A stretch of 64,000 nt of DNA, taken from positions 711,001 to 775,000 of the forward strand of contig CAUJNA010003001.1 of NCBI GenBank assembly GCA_963377175.1, in the 5' to 3' direction. The stretch's first letter is position 1, and every line of letters begins with the position of its first letter. The stretch comes from Effrenium voratum (taxonomy: Eukaryota; Sar; Dinophyceae; Suessiales; Symbiodiniaceae). The translations under genes and the position numbers were made by a program. Under the pieces are notes generated by a model. That model worked only from the letters and a program-made list of their open reading frames with translations. It did no database searches and was not told where the DNA came from. Of this stretch, positions 33,460-45,467 are shown piece after piece.

Positions 33460-33945
33460 TAGGTGGCTAGCCACTTACCGATTTGCATCCAGATCGTAGG
33501 ATCCGGACAATTCTTGCTAGCCACTTCAAAAGGCTAGGCCAATTTCTGACTTGCCCAACAAGCCACAATTGCTGATCATTTACCAACTTGGCCGAACAGG
33601 TTCGAATTAGGATTTGGAACGTTCTTGCTAGCCACTTCTTAACTTGAATGAGCTCCCATGTAAACGGAGGCACTTATTGCTATCCACTTTCCTTCTAGGC
33701 CGGACATACGCCTAACTGGACAGGACAACTTGTTGCAAGCCATTTGCTAAGTCGGCCGAACAGCCGCGATATAGGATTTTGCTACCAACTGACTAACCTG
33801 CGTAATCCTTGCTAACCAATTTCTTACTTGGTCCAACACCAGCGGAATTCTGCTCCGGCCTGTTTGTGCTGATCACTTACCAACTTGGCGGAACACAGTG
33901 GAGTAGGATCCGGCCAGTTCTTGCTAGTCACTTACCACCTTCACA
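33460..33945. repeat. degenerate tandem repeat, about 55-base unit
   Basis: TTCTTGCTAGCCACTT-like phrases recur near 33467, 33512, 33570, 33622, 33676, 33735, 33812, 33867 and 33920, often followed by ACCAACTTGGCCGAACA and GTAGGATCCGG. Identity between units is low, so the array is old. Confidence 0.65.
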
Positions 33946-34373
33946 TACCTTCACTCGTGGCAGGTTGTATCCTGTTTGATGGCGACGAGTCCCCTTGTGC
34001 AAACACCCTACTTATGTGTTCAGCCAAGTCAGCAAGTGGTTAGTTGCCCAGGCGGTAACCCACTGATTAGACCCCCGAGAAGAGTAAACCCTGTCATTAG
34101 TTGGCATTGCCTGGGTTTCGCGAACCACTTATCAAGCTGCCCCACTATCCAATTACCATGCGAACCCTTGCTTTTGTAAGTTTGTTGATGGAAACCCCGT
34201 CTTGGGGCAGAGATCCAATATCTTCAAGCGGGGCGACTCATCTGTGAACTGATGTATTTCAGGGCAGACCAAGTATGGACCAGAACGCAATGTTTTTTGT
34301 GGCACAAAAGGTTTGGGGAAAGAGTGGTTCTTTTTGCCTAGCCCTGGCACAGGGCTAGCCCTGGCAGGTGGTT

Positions 34374-34447
34374 GTTTGGTTGGTTGGTTGGTTGGTTGGT
34401 TGGTTGGCTGGCTGGCTGGCTGGCTGGCTGGTTGGTTGGTTGGTTGG
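34374..34447. repeat. GGTT/GGCT microsatellite
   Basis: About 18 tetranucleotide units: GGTT, then a block of GGCT, then GGTT again. Confidence 0.9.
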
Positions 34448-34479
34448 CGCCTCGGTAGGACGAAGGTTTGGGAGGGGTC

Positions 34480-34741
34480 AGGGTAGGTTTAGGGTACGTT
34501 TAGGGTAGGTTTGGGGTAGTCCGTTTAGGGTAGGTTTGGGGTGGTCCGTTTAGGGCCCGGCATCGTTTTAACATCCTCAGCATCGTTTTCAACATCCTCA
34601 GCATCACCAGGCTTTGGTTTAGGTCGGGTTTACCGGGTCGGTTCCAGGCACATTGAGAGCAATCTTGGAGGTGCTGAGGATGTTAAAAGGATGCCAGGCC
34701 GGAACCTACCCTAAATGACTACCCTAAACCCACCCCAAACC
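34480..34741. repeat. foldback element with TTTAGGG-like arms
   Basis: Left arm GGTTTGGGGTGG..., GTTTAGGG..., GGCATCG, TTTTAACATCCTCAGCA; right arm GTGCTGAGGATGTTAAAA, GGATGCC, CTACCCTAAA, CACCCCAAACC. The arms pair over roughly 75 bases with some mismatches, around a centre of about 75 bases. Part of the arms is telomere-like. Confidence 0.6.
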
Positions 34742-34846
34742 TTTGTCCGTTAGTGTCTCCTTTCGTGCACGCCAGTCTGTGCCGGGGTTAGGCTAATGCC
34801 GGGGCTATGCAAAAAAAACACCTCAGCCAAAGGTTTGGTCCAAGTT

Positions 34847-34955
34847 GCAGGTCCACGTCGTACGACTTGAGAGCCAAGTTTCGCTCAGGAGCACTGGAAG
34901 GGCAAATCTGGGCGGCGCCTGCAGGTTCGTCAATCGGGGGTGCCACTGGGTGCGG
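34847..34955 (+). CDS. candidate exon, unknown gene
   Basis: GTTGCAG|G opens STSYDLRAKFRSGALEGQIW and AAPAGSSIGG. Composition is GC-rich and codon-like; the 3' end is undefined. No family is recognised. Confidence 0.28.
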
Positions 34956-35095
34956 CGCTCACCCCTTTCTCTATGGAGCTGTACCTTCCCAGTGTCTCGA
35001 CCAAGCTCGAACTTGCGAACTGTTCAATTGCCAAGGCTTCCCAGACCAATTTTTCACCCATTTAACACTCAGGGCTTTGAACCTATGAACATCTG

Positions 35096-36051
35096 CTGAT
35101 TCAGTTGGTACTCTTTTTTGCGGAAATGGGAGATCAAAGGGACACCACTCATTCTTGAGGCTCTCCCGTACAGTTTTCAAGGGAGGGAAAGGCTGAATGC
35201 TAGTTTTCCCATTTCAAGGAGTAAGTTGGGCAGAATAATGGTGTTGGTCAGTGACCCGTGATGAATGCTCCCCTATGGTTGTTTGGCAAGAAGAAGAAAC
35301 ACAAGAGCGAACAGCAACACCCGACGAAAGTCGTGTACTCCTGAGTGCATATCCTGACAGACAATGGATTTCCGTGTGGGAAAGTATTGCTCCGCTCCCA
35401 CTTATGTGGCTTTGTGCCATATATATATATATACACACTTATATGTGATAATGATACATATACTGATAAACATATTCACAGAAGTATAACATATGCGTAT
35501 TATAGATATATGTAGGGACATGACAACCCTGGACTTGGTGACAATCGCGAGCATAGGCTGCACGGGACATTTCTGGGTGCATGAGTTTGGATATGTTTTG
35601 TTTTTTCATGTTTTTTTTCTTCTTCTTTTTCTGAGCTCTGGGGCAAAAGGACCTGGCCCATGATGAGTATCCTTGACTTGATGTTTCTTATCTTGCATTG
35701 GTGCATTGTGATCCGTGCCTCGCCCAGAATCAAAACCCATTGCCGTAAATTGTTCCCGAATCAGAACTGGTATCCCTTCCCTAGCTCATTTTGGCCCATG
35801 AAAGAACCCCTGGTTGATTTCATTTATGTCCCTTTTGGGTTGCACCCCTTTTGCCACTGGGGAATGTGGATCCAACTCGCCCTGGTTGATTTGTCCTCCA
35901 CGCCGTCAAAGCCTACCCAGTCCAAGGCCCGCAACCTGGTTCATAACGGTCATAGACGGAGCCCTGAAAAGGACCTTCAGCTTCCCTCTAATTGGTTCGG
36001 ATTGGTTTGGGTAAGGAGGGGTTTCCCATTTACCCTCAAGAACTAAGGCTT
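35096..36051. other. no gene recognised
   Basis: Contains a short AT run at 35417-35437 and C/T-rich patches; ORFs in this stretch have no coding features. Confidence 0.5.
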
Positions 36052-37804
36052 CGAATCCCAAACCAATCCAAAGCACCTCAAAAAAACATGAACATTGTAA
36101 ATGGGTGGTTTTCCTTGACACCCGCAGGCGGGCACTAGGCATCGTGCGATTTCACTCAGTTGCCCTATTTGGCACCAACGAAGAAAATCCGGGGACCTTC
36201 CGACCGCAGGCGGGGGAACTTCCCCCCACTCGCGCTTCGCTGGAGCTGTGGTCCTCTTTCTTGAGGGGCCGACAAGCTTTGGAGGCCCGGAAGTAGGCCG
36301 TCTCACTTGGGCTGGACGGCTGGACCTTCAACTTTTTTGGGTTATTTACCATTTTAGTGGTAAATAGAAAGCATTGACTTTTGTTTGGCGCATCGACTCA
36401 CGAAGTGAGCCGTGCACCCTTGTTGCCTGCATGTGTCCTTGCCCGCTGCTGTGCTTGGTGGAATAGACGTCAGCCGCTCTTGGAATTTGAGGATTGGCTC
36501 CCCGTGAAATTGTGTCGGATGTATAACTTGCACTGGTTTGACTGGGTGTTTGAGTGCCTGTGTCCGCTGCCATTGGTCGGCTCAGTCAACTAGAAAAGTG
36601 GCTGCCATATTGAGCCTCCTTTTGCGCCAGGCACCCGGGCACCGAGATGGCTGCGCAAATGCCTGTGTGTGATCGGAACGGTTCTCTGGGGAAGCCCACG
36701 GACTGATGCTGGTGGCACACTTCCTTGCCGAATCGCTGCAGCTTCATAGGAGATTCACCACGCGTGAGCCAGACAGCGCCCCACTCGCCTTGCATTGGCC
36801 TGTTTGACTTCCCGAGAGAGGTGCCAGGTGATGCGTGGGGCCTCAAAAACGTCGCAGGCTTTTGTGTCGCTCAGTCAAATCGCGAACCCATTGGCTTCCA
36901 ATTCCGCTCGCAAGCCGGCGGCTTCCTCGAGCAAGCCGACTGCGAGCTTTGATTTCGCGGCGCAGTCTTTGCTGCCATGCGCTGCATATTGTTGCCAGAA
37001 AAGTGTTGTAACTTGATTCTGGGATGCGATAGGCTCGGTCTTTCCCATGCCAGCCTTATTAAGAAACAAATGGCTTTCTGCCTTTGAAGGCGTTTGTCTT
37101 CGAGTAGCCTTGTGTTGGCGACTGACTTGTAGCCTGCTAAGTTCGTAAAACCCGTGTAGCACCTCCTTCGGTAACCCTTCATTGTTTAACATTTGCAAGG
37201 TGCCAGAGCAGCACCTGCTTATTACGCCAGCCTCCATTGATGTGCTTCGGCGCTTGGTGTGTTGCCGAATAGCCCAAGTCCTGCGCAACGTGTCTTGCAC
37301 CGAGCTTGCAACCGTCTCACAGGTGCCGACTGGGTAAAGACAGTGGGGGTTCGCGCAAAGGATGGAGAGCACAGAGGGTGACAATTACAAAGTTCGTGCG
37401 AGTCGGTTTGCCTTCGCAGCTTTTTGCATGGCCAAAACGGGGGGAGCCTGGCAGATGAACTTGACCACGGCGGTCTGAGCACATCACGCTCAGCTACCAT
37501 GTGCTCAACCTGCGGAGTGGCTCAGACCGGGGCTTGCCACAGTCTTTGTGTTGGGCGTTTTGCAGCTATGTTGAACGGAATTCATTGTCGCGGGTACCGA
37601 AGGCTTAATTGCCAACGGCGTCGCCAAGGCTGTCATAAAAGTTACGAGCGGTATGTTGGATCGTCTTGAGAGTCGCAACCAAATTTGTCATGTCAAGTTG
37701 GTTGAGGCTTTCTGGGCTTGATGGCAAGACTGCCTTCAAAGATGAGGGGCTTCCTAAATGTTTGCAGGTAGGGAACAAGGTATAATCACCTCGCTTCATG
37801 TTAG

Positions 37805-37953
37805 CTGCTCTGCCAGATTGCAAAGGCTAAATAATGGAGGGATACCGAACGAGGTGCTGCACGGGCAGTCACCCCGCGGTGGACCAACTCAATAATCAGG
37901 CTCAATTCAATCAAATCAGCTGGTAGGCTAATGCCAGAGTACGGTTGATTCGG
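37805..37953 (+). repeat. block inverted between units A and B (copy in A)
   Basis: Between shared flanks CGCTTCATGTTAG and CACCTTCCATAGATGCC, this 149-base block matches the reverse complement of both ends of 45468-46283. It lacks the central 667 bases (45549-46215) of the B block. Confidence 0.9.
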
Positions 37954-39808
37954 CACCTTCCATAGATGCCAACGATGTCTGCATAGAACACTGGTGGGGC
38001 ACGCAAAGGATGGGGAGCACGGAAGAAAACCATAAATTCCTAGGAGCCGGCTTGCCTTCGCAGAAGCTTTCTTGATTTGCTGAAACAGGGGGCTGTCAGA
38101 CGAACTTGACCACTCTGAGCGCATCGCGCTCAGCTGTGTGCTCAGCCTGCAGAGCTGAGACAAGGGCGTGCGCTTGGAGTACCTTCTGTCGTGTTGAGCG
38201 GTTTGCGGCTATGCATAGATTTCGTTGTCGCGGATGGCGAAAGCATTGCCAACGGCGTCGAGGCTGCCATAAGAGTTGTGTTGCATCTTGAGAGTCGCAG
38301 ACCACTTTTATCATGCCGAGTTGGTTTGGGGCCACTTGCCTTTCTGTCGAGACCATGTGGCCTTTCGGCGCTTGCGAATCCCGCTAGCTTTCTTGTTGAT
38401 TTGCTTCGGTGAGTGCTCTCCCAGTACTCTCAGTCTTGCGCAACGCGTCTCGTGCCTGTTGCTTCTTCATGCAGAGTGCTTGTTTGCGCGCAGAGTTTGT
38501 GAACGACTCATGGATGCAAGTGCTGTGTCGGGGCGGCCGCTCACCCTTGAGTGCTTGCTTCAGCGCTTGAGGCCTAAGTGCTCCAGGTAGAAGTGAACTT
38601 GAAGACCAGCCGCGCGAAGCCTGCCGGATCAGTGCTCCCTTTACAGTCCTACGGTCCTTTGTGAGCTGTTCGATGTGACTCGCTGTCTCCTTCGTGCTCG
38701 GTTTTGGATCCCGAGAAGTGCCCAGTGCTTGGATCAGTTGCTTGGGCGGGTTGCGTACGTAGTGCTCACTCATGCCGTTGGGGTTTGAGGCCCGACTGCC
38801 CAATCGTTGGGGGAAAGGTGATGCCATTCGCAACAACAAAAAACAGTTGAGAGTGGAGCCAACACGCTAGCGACGTCAAGAGCATGTTCAAGATGGACGG
38901 CCTTGCAAAATATGTGGCAGGCCCGGTTGCGACGGGTCTAGCAAGAAAGAAAACACCTGCAGTGTAAAACGTCGGCTACTTTTCCTGAGAGCCCCAATAA
39001 CATTTCTTTGGCTGGCGGCGCTGCATGATGATTTGGGTGGCGTTCCAGAGCTTGCTCATGGAAGGTCACGGATGGCGTTAGTATTGTTGACAGGAAGAAG
39101 GGCTGCCCCAGGACTCTGGTTGTTGCCGGCAGGGGCGTTTGTGGGAGGTGCTTGGGCCAGTGTCAGGCTTTGCGCACGCGTAAGCCTGAATTAGCTTCCG
39201 CTGTACGGTAACTTTTGGCCTGTCTGGGCCTGACAAATGCGGTGGAAGGTGCCGACTGAAACTGGCCCCCGCTGACTTGGGACATGTCTCCACGTTTGCA
39301 GAACTGCAGCCCCGTCTTGCAGAAGTAGCCCGTGAAGGCCCACAGAAAGCAACGAACATGCCTCGCAGAAGCTCAGTGCAAAGCCTCGGCAAGCATTCTG
39401 CATGGGAGTTCCGCTTGCCGCTGACCCCAGCCTTTCCCCCGGTCTGACGTCGCTGATAGTTCTGCGAGGCCCAAATGGGAGTAGCATGTGCGGGAGTGTG
39501 GCTTTCAGACTGTTAGCTTATCCCTCCGCCCGCTTGAGACCCGCTGTGTAGCAGAAAGGCCAGCAAAAAGCGTCCGAAGCGAAAGTTCGCAAAAGCTTGG
39601 TGTACCCCTGCCCAAGACCCTATGAGCCCTACCCCCAAAGACCGCATCGAAGGTCCGACAGGGCTGTCCTTTTCACGGGCAAGCCAGCTATAGCTTCGAT
39701 TTAGCTTTCAAGCTAAGTGGGTGGTAAGACAGCTGGCACTAAAGATTTGCATCGCTCAGGCCCAGCAGCTGATATCGGTTCAGAACAACAGCAACTCCAA
39801 ATGTGCAG

Positions 39809-39923
39809 CTCTGTTGCCCGGTGGGTTCCGCCCTCTTTTCCTTTCTTTTGGGGAAGGGTTCCCCTTTAAACTCAACCAACCAAAAAAGGATGCCTTTTTT
39901 CCCATGGCCACTGGGCATCTGAG
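39809..39923. mobile_element. MITE-like element, family 3 (copy 2, in unit A)
   Basis: Ends CTCTGTTGCCCGGTGGG and CCACTGGGCATCTGAG are inverted repeats; flanked by GCAG on both sides (39805-39808 and 39924-39927), a clear 4-base target duplication. Confidence 0.68.
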
Positions 39924-40325
39924 GCAGTGCCCAAGCACGCGATAGTTCTGGCGCACTTTTCTGCACGTTGTATTTCACATCATGGGCCCCTCCTGCCCCG
40001 AATGTGCTTCTGGCTTGAGCAATAGGATCAGAAGCATGGCAGGTCTATGAGTAACAGCATGACGGCGTTAAGGGCCCCGCACGATGGGGGTAAGCCGGCT
40101 TCCTCTTGGCGAGCCCTGCAAGCCTTCCAGGAGGCGCGTTGCAAGCCGTAGGCAAGGCCTTTTCACGTAAAAGCGACAAGCTTCTACAACCACCACCCGG
40201 CTTGCAAAAGCGCTCGCGAAAGCTACCTTTGCAGCGGCATCGCGAAAAAGCTGAGCAGAAATTGGCTGCAGCTCACATTAGGTGAGGTCCGCAGAGGTTC
40301 GAGCTCACAGGCGTTCCATACCTAC

Positions 40326-40420
40326 CATGCAGGTGATCCAGATCGATCCAGACGTCCGGATCACGGAACGATCCGTACCCGTTTTTTGAGCCACAGGCAT
40401 ATTGTTGTGAACCCCCTCCC
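40326..40420 (-). CDS. candidate exon in unit A
   Basis: Minus strand, CCTGGCAG|GGG to CTGCATG|GTAGGT. In the phase that follows the exon at 40903-40720 it reads EGVHNNMPVAQKTGTDRSVI; in another frame it reads SQQYACGSKNGYGSFRDPDV. Both are open, so splice sites rather than the reading support it. Identical in unit B. Confidence 0.35.
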
Positions 40421-40719
40421 CTGCCAGGTGAGAACCCCGGCCAGGTGAGAAAATGGAGTATTGGCAGGCTGACCTTGGGCATCGAGGGGGTAAGGTCCAG
40501 GTGCATGCATGCCCCTTTGCCTTGCGGGCTTCGGGAGTTGCCATCCGGATCGGCGCGTAAGATGCTGGCGGGCTCGGGAAATCAGGCTCTCCTGGTTTAT
40601 GCAGTCGACAGCGGCGAGGCTGTGTAAGATCGGGCGCTAAACGGCTTTGAACAAAAGGGTAGCGTGCATCAAGAATCACCACGACAAATCAACAAACACA
40701 TCAAAGGACATCATCTTAC

Positions 40720-40903
40720 CGCGAGCCGTGCGCAGTGTGTCCATTTTGCCGCCGTGCCGTATGACACGCATGCAATCGCGTAACGCGGGGCGCATCTTGA
40801 CGCATTGGTTTTCCATCTGTTGAGCGTTGAGTGGCACCCGACCATGTGTCCAAGGGTTTTTAGCTATGAGGTTTGTAGTATAGTTCCATAGTTGGGGGTC
40901 CAT
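40720..40903 (-). CDS. candidate exon in unit A
   Basis: Minus strand, from ATG (frame open a little further upstream) reading MDPQLWNYTTNLIAKNPWTH, then MENQCVKMRPALRDCMRV and DTLRTAR, ending at a canonical donor CTCGCG|GTAAGATG. The unit B copy is identical. One of the best splice donors in the unit, but no known family. Confidence 0.42.
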
Positions 40904-42060
40904 GCCCCATTGTGAAGCACACAGCTGCGAACAGCTTAAAGGGTCAATGAGTCAAGCCTTGGTGAACGCTGGATCACGTGACACATCAGCTGAGGAGCGC
41001 GCCTGCATCGCGGATGCGTCACGATGCAGAACATACCTGAACACCTGAACCCTCAAATACTAGGCAGCTGTTAAGGAAATTGACATATTTTGTTTGCCCG
41101 ACTGTGCTTAGCTAAGAATGCGCTATGGTTGGTATAAAAAGCCGTTTTAAACAGTTCAAGTCCATCAGTACATTTGGCGCGGTGATGTTCTTTGCGTCAC
41201 TGCAGCTGAGGCAGCCGCTGGTTGTTTGAGCGGAAACTCCTGGAAAAGTGTCGCAAATACTGCTGGGACATCGGCGGGAAACTCGCGGAGGTCCGCAGAC
41301 CACAAAAACCGCGTGCCAACCCGGAAAGTCCCTTTGGCCTGCATGTTTTCTCCCTTCACCAGCCTGCCTCTTGGCTAGTGAGACTGCACGTTGTGCAGGT
41401 TTCCAATGATCAGGAACCAAGCCGTGTCTGACGTATGAAAACTTGGCCCCCTTTTCAAGTGACATGGAGTGGGTACCATCCCGATTGGAAATAAGTGTGT
41501 TGGCGTAAAAAAGCGCTTTTGACAGGGGTGATAGCTTTTTTCTGCTCGTTTCGGAAAAATTGGGAATTTGTTCCTTAGGAGTATCCGTTATGGAATTTGC
41601 GCGCCATGAAGGGGCGCGGGAATCTCGAATCGTGATGAAACATCTTGCCGCAGGCCGGGGACCTAACCGTGGACTTGCAAGGGTCGACTCTATGCGCAGA
41701 CCATGCACAGCTTGTACAGGGCATGTACGACTTTCGATGTCGACTCCAGCAATATGTGTTCAGGACAGCCAGTACTTGCACCATTTGCGACAAGGGTGGG
41801 CAGTGCAGTCCCAAACGAATGCCACTGCCTACTCAATGGCACAATACAATACAATATATTTAGAGTCCCCAAACTTTCAACTGTCAGGGTCAATTGGCCA
41901 GATTTCGCCTTCACTTGGCCAGAGTTCACGGTCAATGATTGTTCCTTGGGTTTTTCGCTCGTTGGAGCTGACCGGTTTCACGCAGCATGCGCTGTCAGCA
42001 CTGCAACCTGTGGCGTTTGGCGATGAAAAACGCACAGAGCGGCGGGAATTCGAGCGAAGC

Positions 42061-42262
42061 CCTCGGGACTGCCTGCGCTTGAGTCACAGGACAGCTGCAT
42101 CTGGGCGCAGATGAGTTCCAGGCGACGAATAAGGCGGCGCTCGCTAGATGCAAGCGCAGCTTTGGTTTTTAGCAAAGGTGCTTGGAGACGAAGCAGAAGT
42201 CTTTCCAAGCCAATTCCAGAGTCAAGGATGTTGTGAACATATGACCGGCAAGAGGACACCAT
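42061..42262 (-). CDS. candidate first exon in unit A, helical
   Basis: Minus-strand ATG after an in-frame stop; reads MVSSCRSYVHNILDSGIGLE, then an Arg/Leu-rich helix (RRLIRRLELICAQ) to GSPE with possible donor CCCGAG|GGC or upstream. Unit B (51376 down) has two residue changes. No family is recognised. Confidence 0.33.
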
Positions 42263-42350
42263 CGCTAGTCAGCTTGGTGCTGGCGCAGAGTCCGATGTCA
42301 GCGAGGGGCCACTCGAGGTGATTCTACCAGGCTGACTACGAATTAAGCCT

Positions 42351-42495
42351 TTATTTTCGTAAGCCACTTTTGAAGCACGGCGCAGCGCAACGAGTGCAAA
42401 GCTTTTGGCTTTTGCCGCGCTCGCCCATGCGCTCGGCATGCTGGGTCGGATCGAGCGTGTTCGGACAAATCACAGTGCAACCCGGGCAGTATGCC
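42351..42495 (-). CDS. candidate terminal exon in unit A, Cys-rich
   Basis: On the minus strand ACTGCCAG|G opens AYCPGCTVICPNTLDPTQH, then ERMGERGKSQKLCTRC and a stop. CPGC...C and CTRC could form a zinc site. The matching frame at 51465 in unit B is unchanged. A second frame is also open, so the reading is uncertain. Confidence 0.35.
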
Positions 42496-42790
42496 CTGGC
42501 AGTCATGTGGAAATTGTGTGTCAAATAGGCTGTGAACCAACCCCTGACAAGGGTAGTAACTCCAACAACCCACACCCATGCTGCAATTTGCTCCAAAAAT
42601 GGGGCGGCTCAGCGTGCGGAGGAGTTTGTGTGTGACAATACGGCAAGTGGCTGGCTCCAAGGCCAAAGAGCTGCCAGCATGACTTGGACCCTGGATGAAC
42701 AGCTGCTTTGAAGCACCAAAGTGGCGAGGGCTCGTAGCAGTTGACCGTTTCCAGTTAGTGAGCATTTTTTGGAGAAGCCAGTTTCAAGGC

Positions 42791-43687
42791 CTAGTTTTTG
42801 TGTTTGTTTGTTCATTTTCACTGGAGGCCTGCAAAAAGCAAATTTTGTTGCTACCATACCAAGAGTTGTTGAGCATCGACGCAAAGGGATACTTTTTTTA
42901 TCCCGCCGTCGGCTTTATCCACAGGTGCTGGGAGAAACAAACACCTATACATGATGGCTATGAGACAGTTTTGTTGTCACAGTGCCGCCCTTTGATTCTC
43001 TACAACGGGTTTTGGGTCAAGCTGCGGACGAATCACTTAGACTCTTCGTGTTGAGATCAGGGTTTATGCTTTTATTATTGATGCCCTTTTATGTTTTTTT
43101 TTGTTCTTTTGGCGGGAAACCAAAAGTAGATCCTACGCTAGGATACAACTTAAACCCATTAAGAGTTGAAACACATTTTGCGCAGTGTGAACCTCGACTG
43201 CGTGGCTAGACTTAGTTCCTTCAGTGGTCGAAGAGGGAGAGCTTTGGATCGGCCGAGCAGAACAATTGGGCTGCATGTGACAAGTCGGTGGGGAAGTTTC
43301 TCAAGATGGATTTCCGACCCGTTTGGTCGGTATTATATAAGGGAGGCCAAAAGGAAACCATTGCTATTTCTCACTTCCCGAATTCCTGGGCTTGAAGCTT
43401 TTTGGGAATATTATTTTGGTGGAGAATTAACAAGTTCATGTTTTTTTTTTGCGATTCCGCTCAGGAAGTGATGTTGAGCAACCGCATGAATATTGTGGAA
43501 AACCGTGAATTTTAGGGGTAAGCCTGATCGCGGATGTTGTACTCATAGGAAGTTATTCTTTGACCGCTCAAGTGAATGGTGGAAGGTCAGAGGGCGAGGG
43601 GGAAACTTGGGTGCCAGGCCAGGAGGCTTTTGTATTGGCTTATCTCCCACTTGCTAGTTTCACTCCACTTGGGAGACTTGGGTTGTG
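42791..43687. repeat. element X, copy 1, between units A and B
   Basis: Begins CTAGTTTTTGTGTTTG and ends GAGACTTGGGTTGTG. It fills exactly the gap between A and B and recurs at 56911-57804. It contains a 100-codon + frame (43166-43471) kept with few changes in copy 2, but no recognisable domain. No terminal inverted repeats seen. Confidence 0.88.
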
Positions 43688-45467
43688 CGAATCCCAAACC
43701 AATCCAAAGCACCTCAAAAAAACATGAACATTGTAAATGGGTGGTTTTCCTTGACACCCGCAGGCGGGCACTAGGCATCGTGCGATTTCACCAAGTTGCC
43801 CTATTTGGCACCAACGAAAAAAATCCGGGGACCTTCCGACCGCAGGCGGGGGAAGTTCCCCCCACTCGCGCTTCGCTGGAGCTGTGGTCCTCTTTCTTGA
43901 GGGGCCGACAAGCTTTGGAGGCCCGGAAGTAGGCCGTCTCACTTGGGCTGGACGGCTGGACCTTCAACTTTTTTGGGTTATTTACCATCTTAGTGGTAAA
44001 TAGAAAGCATTGACTTTTGTTTGGCGCATCGACTCACGAAGTGAGCCGTGCACCCTTGTTGCCTGCATTTGTCCTTGCCCGCTGCTGTGCTTGGTGGAAT
44101 AGACGTCAGCCGCTCTTGGAATTTGAGGATTGGCTTGATTTGAACTGGCAGACATGTTGCCACCCCCCGTGCAATTGTGTCGGATGTATAACTTGCACTG
44201 GTTTGACTGGGTGTTTGAGTGCCTGTGTCCGCTGCCATTGGTCGGCTCAGTCAACTAGAAAAGTGGCTGCCATATTGAGCCTCCTTTTGCGCCAGGCACC
44301 CGGGCACCGAGATGGCTGCGCAAATGCCTGTGTGTGATCGGAACGGTTCTCTGGGGAAGCCCACGGACTGATGCTGGTGGCACACTTCCTTGCCGAATCG
44401 CTGCAGCTTCATAGGAGATTCACCACGCGTGAGCCAGACAGCGCCCCACTCGCCTTGCATTGGCCTGTTTGACTTCCCGAGAGAGGTGCCAGGTGATGCG
44501 TGGGGCCTCAAAAACGTCGCAGGCTTTTGTGTCGCTCAGTCAAATCGCGAACCCATTGGCTTCCAATTCCGCTCGCAAGCTGGCGGCTTTCTCGAGCAAG
44601 CCGACTGCGAGCTTTGATTTCGCGGCGCAGTCTTTGCTGCCATGCGCTGCATATTGTTGCCAGAAAAGTGTTGTAACTTGATTCTGGGATGCGATAGGCT
44701 CGGTCTTTCCCATGCCAGCCTTTAAGAAACAAGTGGCTTTCTGCCTTTGAAGGCGTTTGTCTTCGAGTAGCCTTGTGTTGGCGACTGACTTGTAGCCTGC
44801 TAAGTTCGTAAAACCCGTGTAGCACCTCCTTCGGGAACCCTTCATTGTTTAACATTTGCAAGGTGCCAGAGCAGCACCTGCTTATTACGCCAGCCTCCAT
44901 TGATGTGCTTCGGCGCTTGGTGTGTTGCCGAATAGCCCAAGTCCTGCGCAACGTGTCTTGCACCGAGCTTGCAACCGTCTCACAGGTGCCGACTGGGTAA
45001 AGACAGTGGGGGTTCGCGCAAAGGATGGAGAGCACAGAGGGTGACAATTACAAAGTTCGTGCGAGTCGGTTTGCCTTCGCAGCTTTTTGCATGGCCAAAA
45101 CGGGGGGAGCCTGGCAGATGAACTTGACCACGGCGGTCTGAGCACATCACGCTCAGCTACCATGTGCTCAACCTGCGGAGTGGCTCAGACCGGGGCTTGC
45201 CACAGTCTTTGTGTTGGGCGTTTTGCAGCTTTGTTGAACGGAATTCATTGTCGCGGGTACCGAAGGCTTAATTGCCAACGGCGTCGCCAAGGCTGTCATA
45301 AAAGTTACGAGCGGTATGTTGGATCGTCTTGAGAGTCGCAACCAAATTTGTCATGTCAAGTTGGTTGAGGCTTTCTGGGCTTGATGGCAAGAATGCCTTC
45401 AAAGATGAGGGGCTTCCTAAATGTTTGCAGGTAGGGAACAAGGTATAATCACCTCGCTTCATGTTAG

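Larger units (their letters stand above)
36052..42788. repeat. segmental duplication unit A
   Basis: Begins CGAATCCCAAACCAATCC and ends GCCAGTTTCAAG; the same ends bound unit B at 43688-51902. Identity is high: 8 substitutions in the 597 bases 41112-41708 versus 49449-50045. Unit A is 6.7 kb, shorter than B mainly because two stretches (667 and 777 bases) are absent. It holds diverged internal repeats (for example 37457-37700 against 38098-38330), one MITE, and minus-strand exon-like pieces. Confidence 0.92.
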
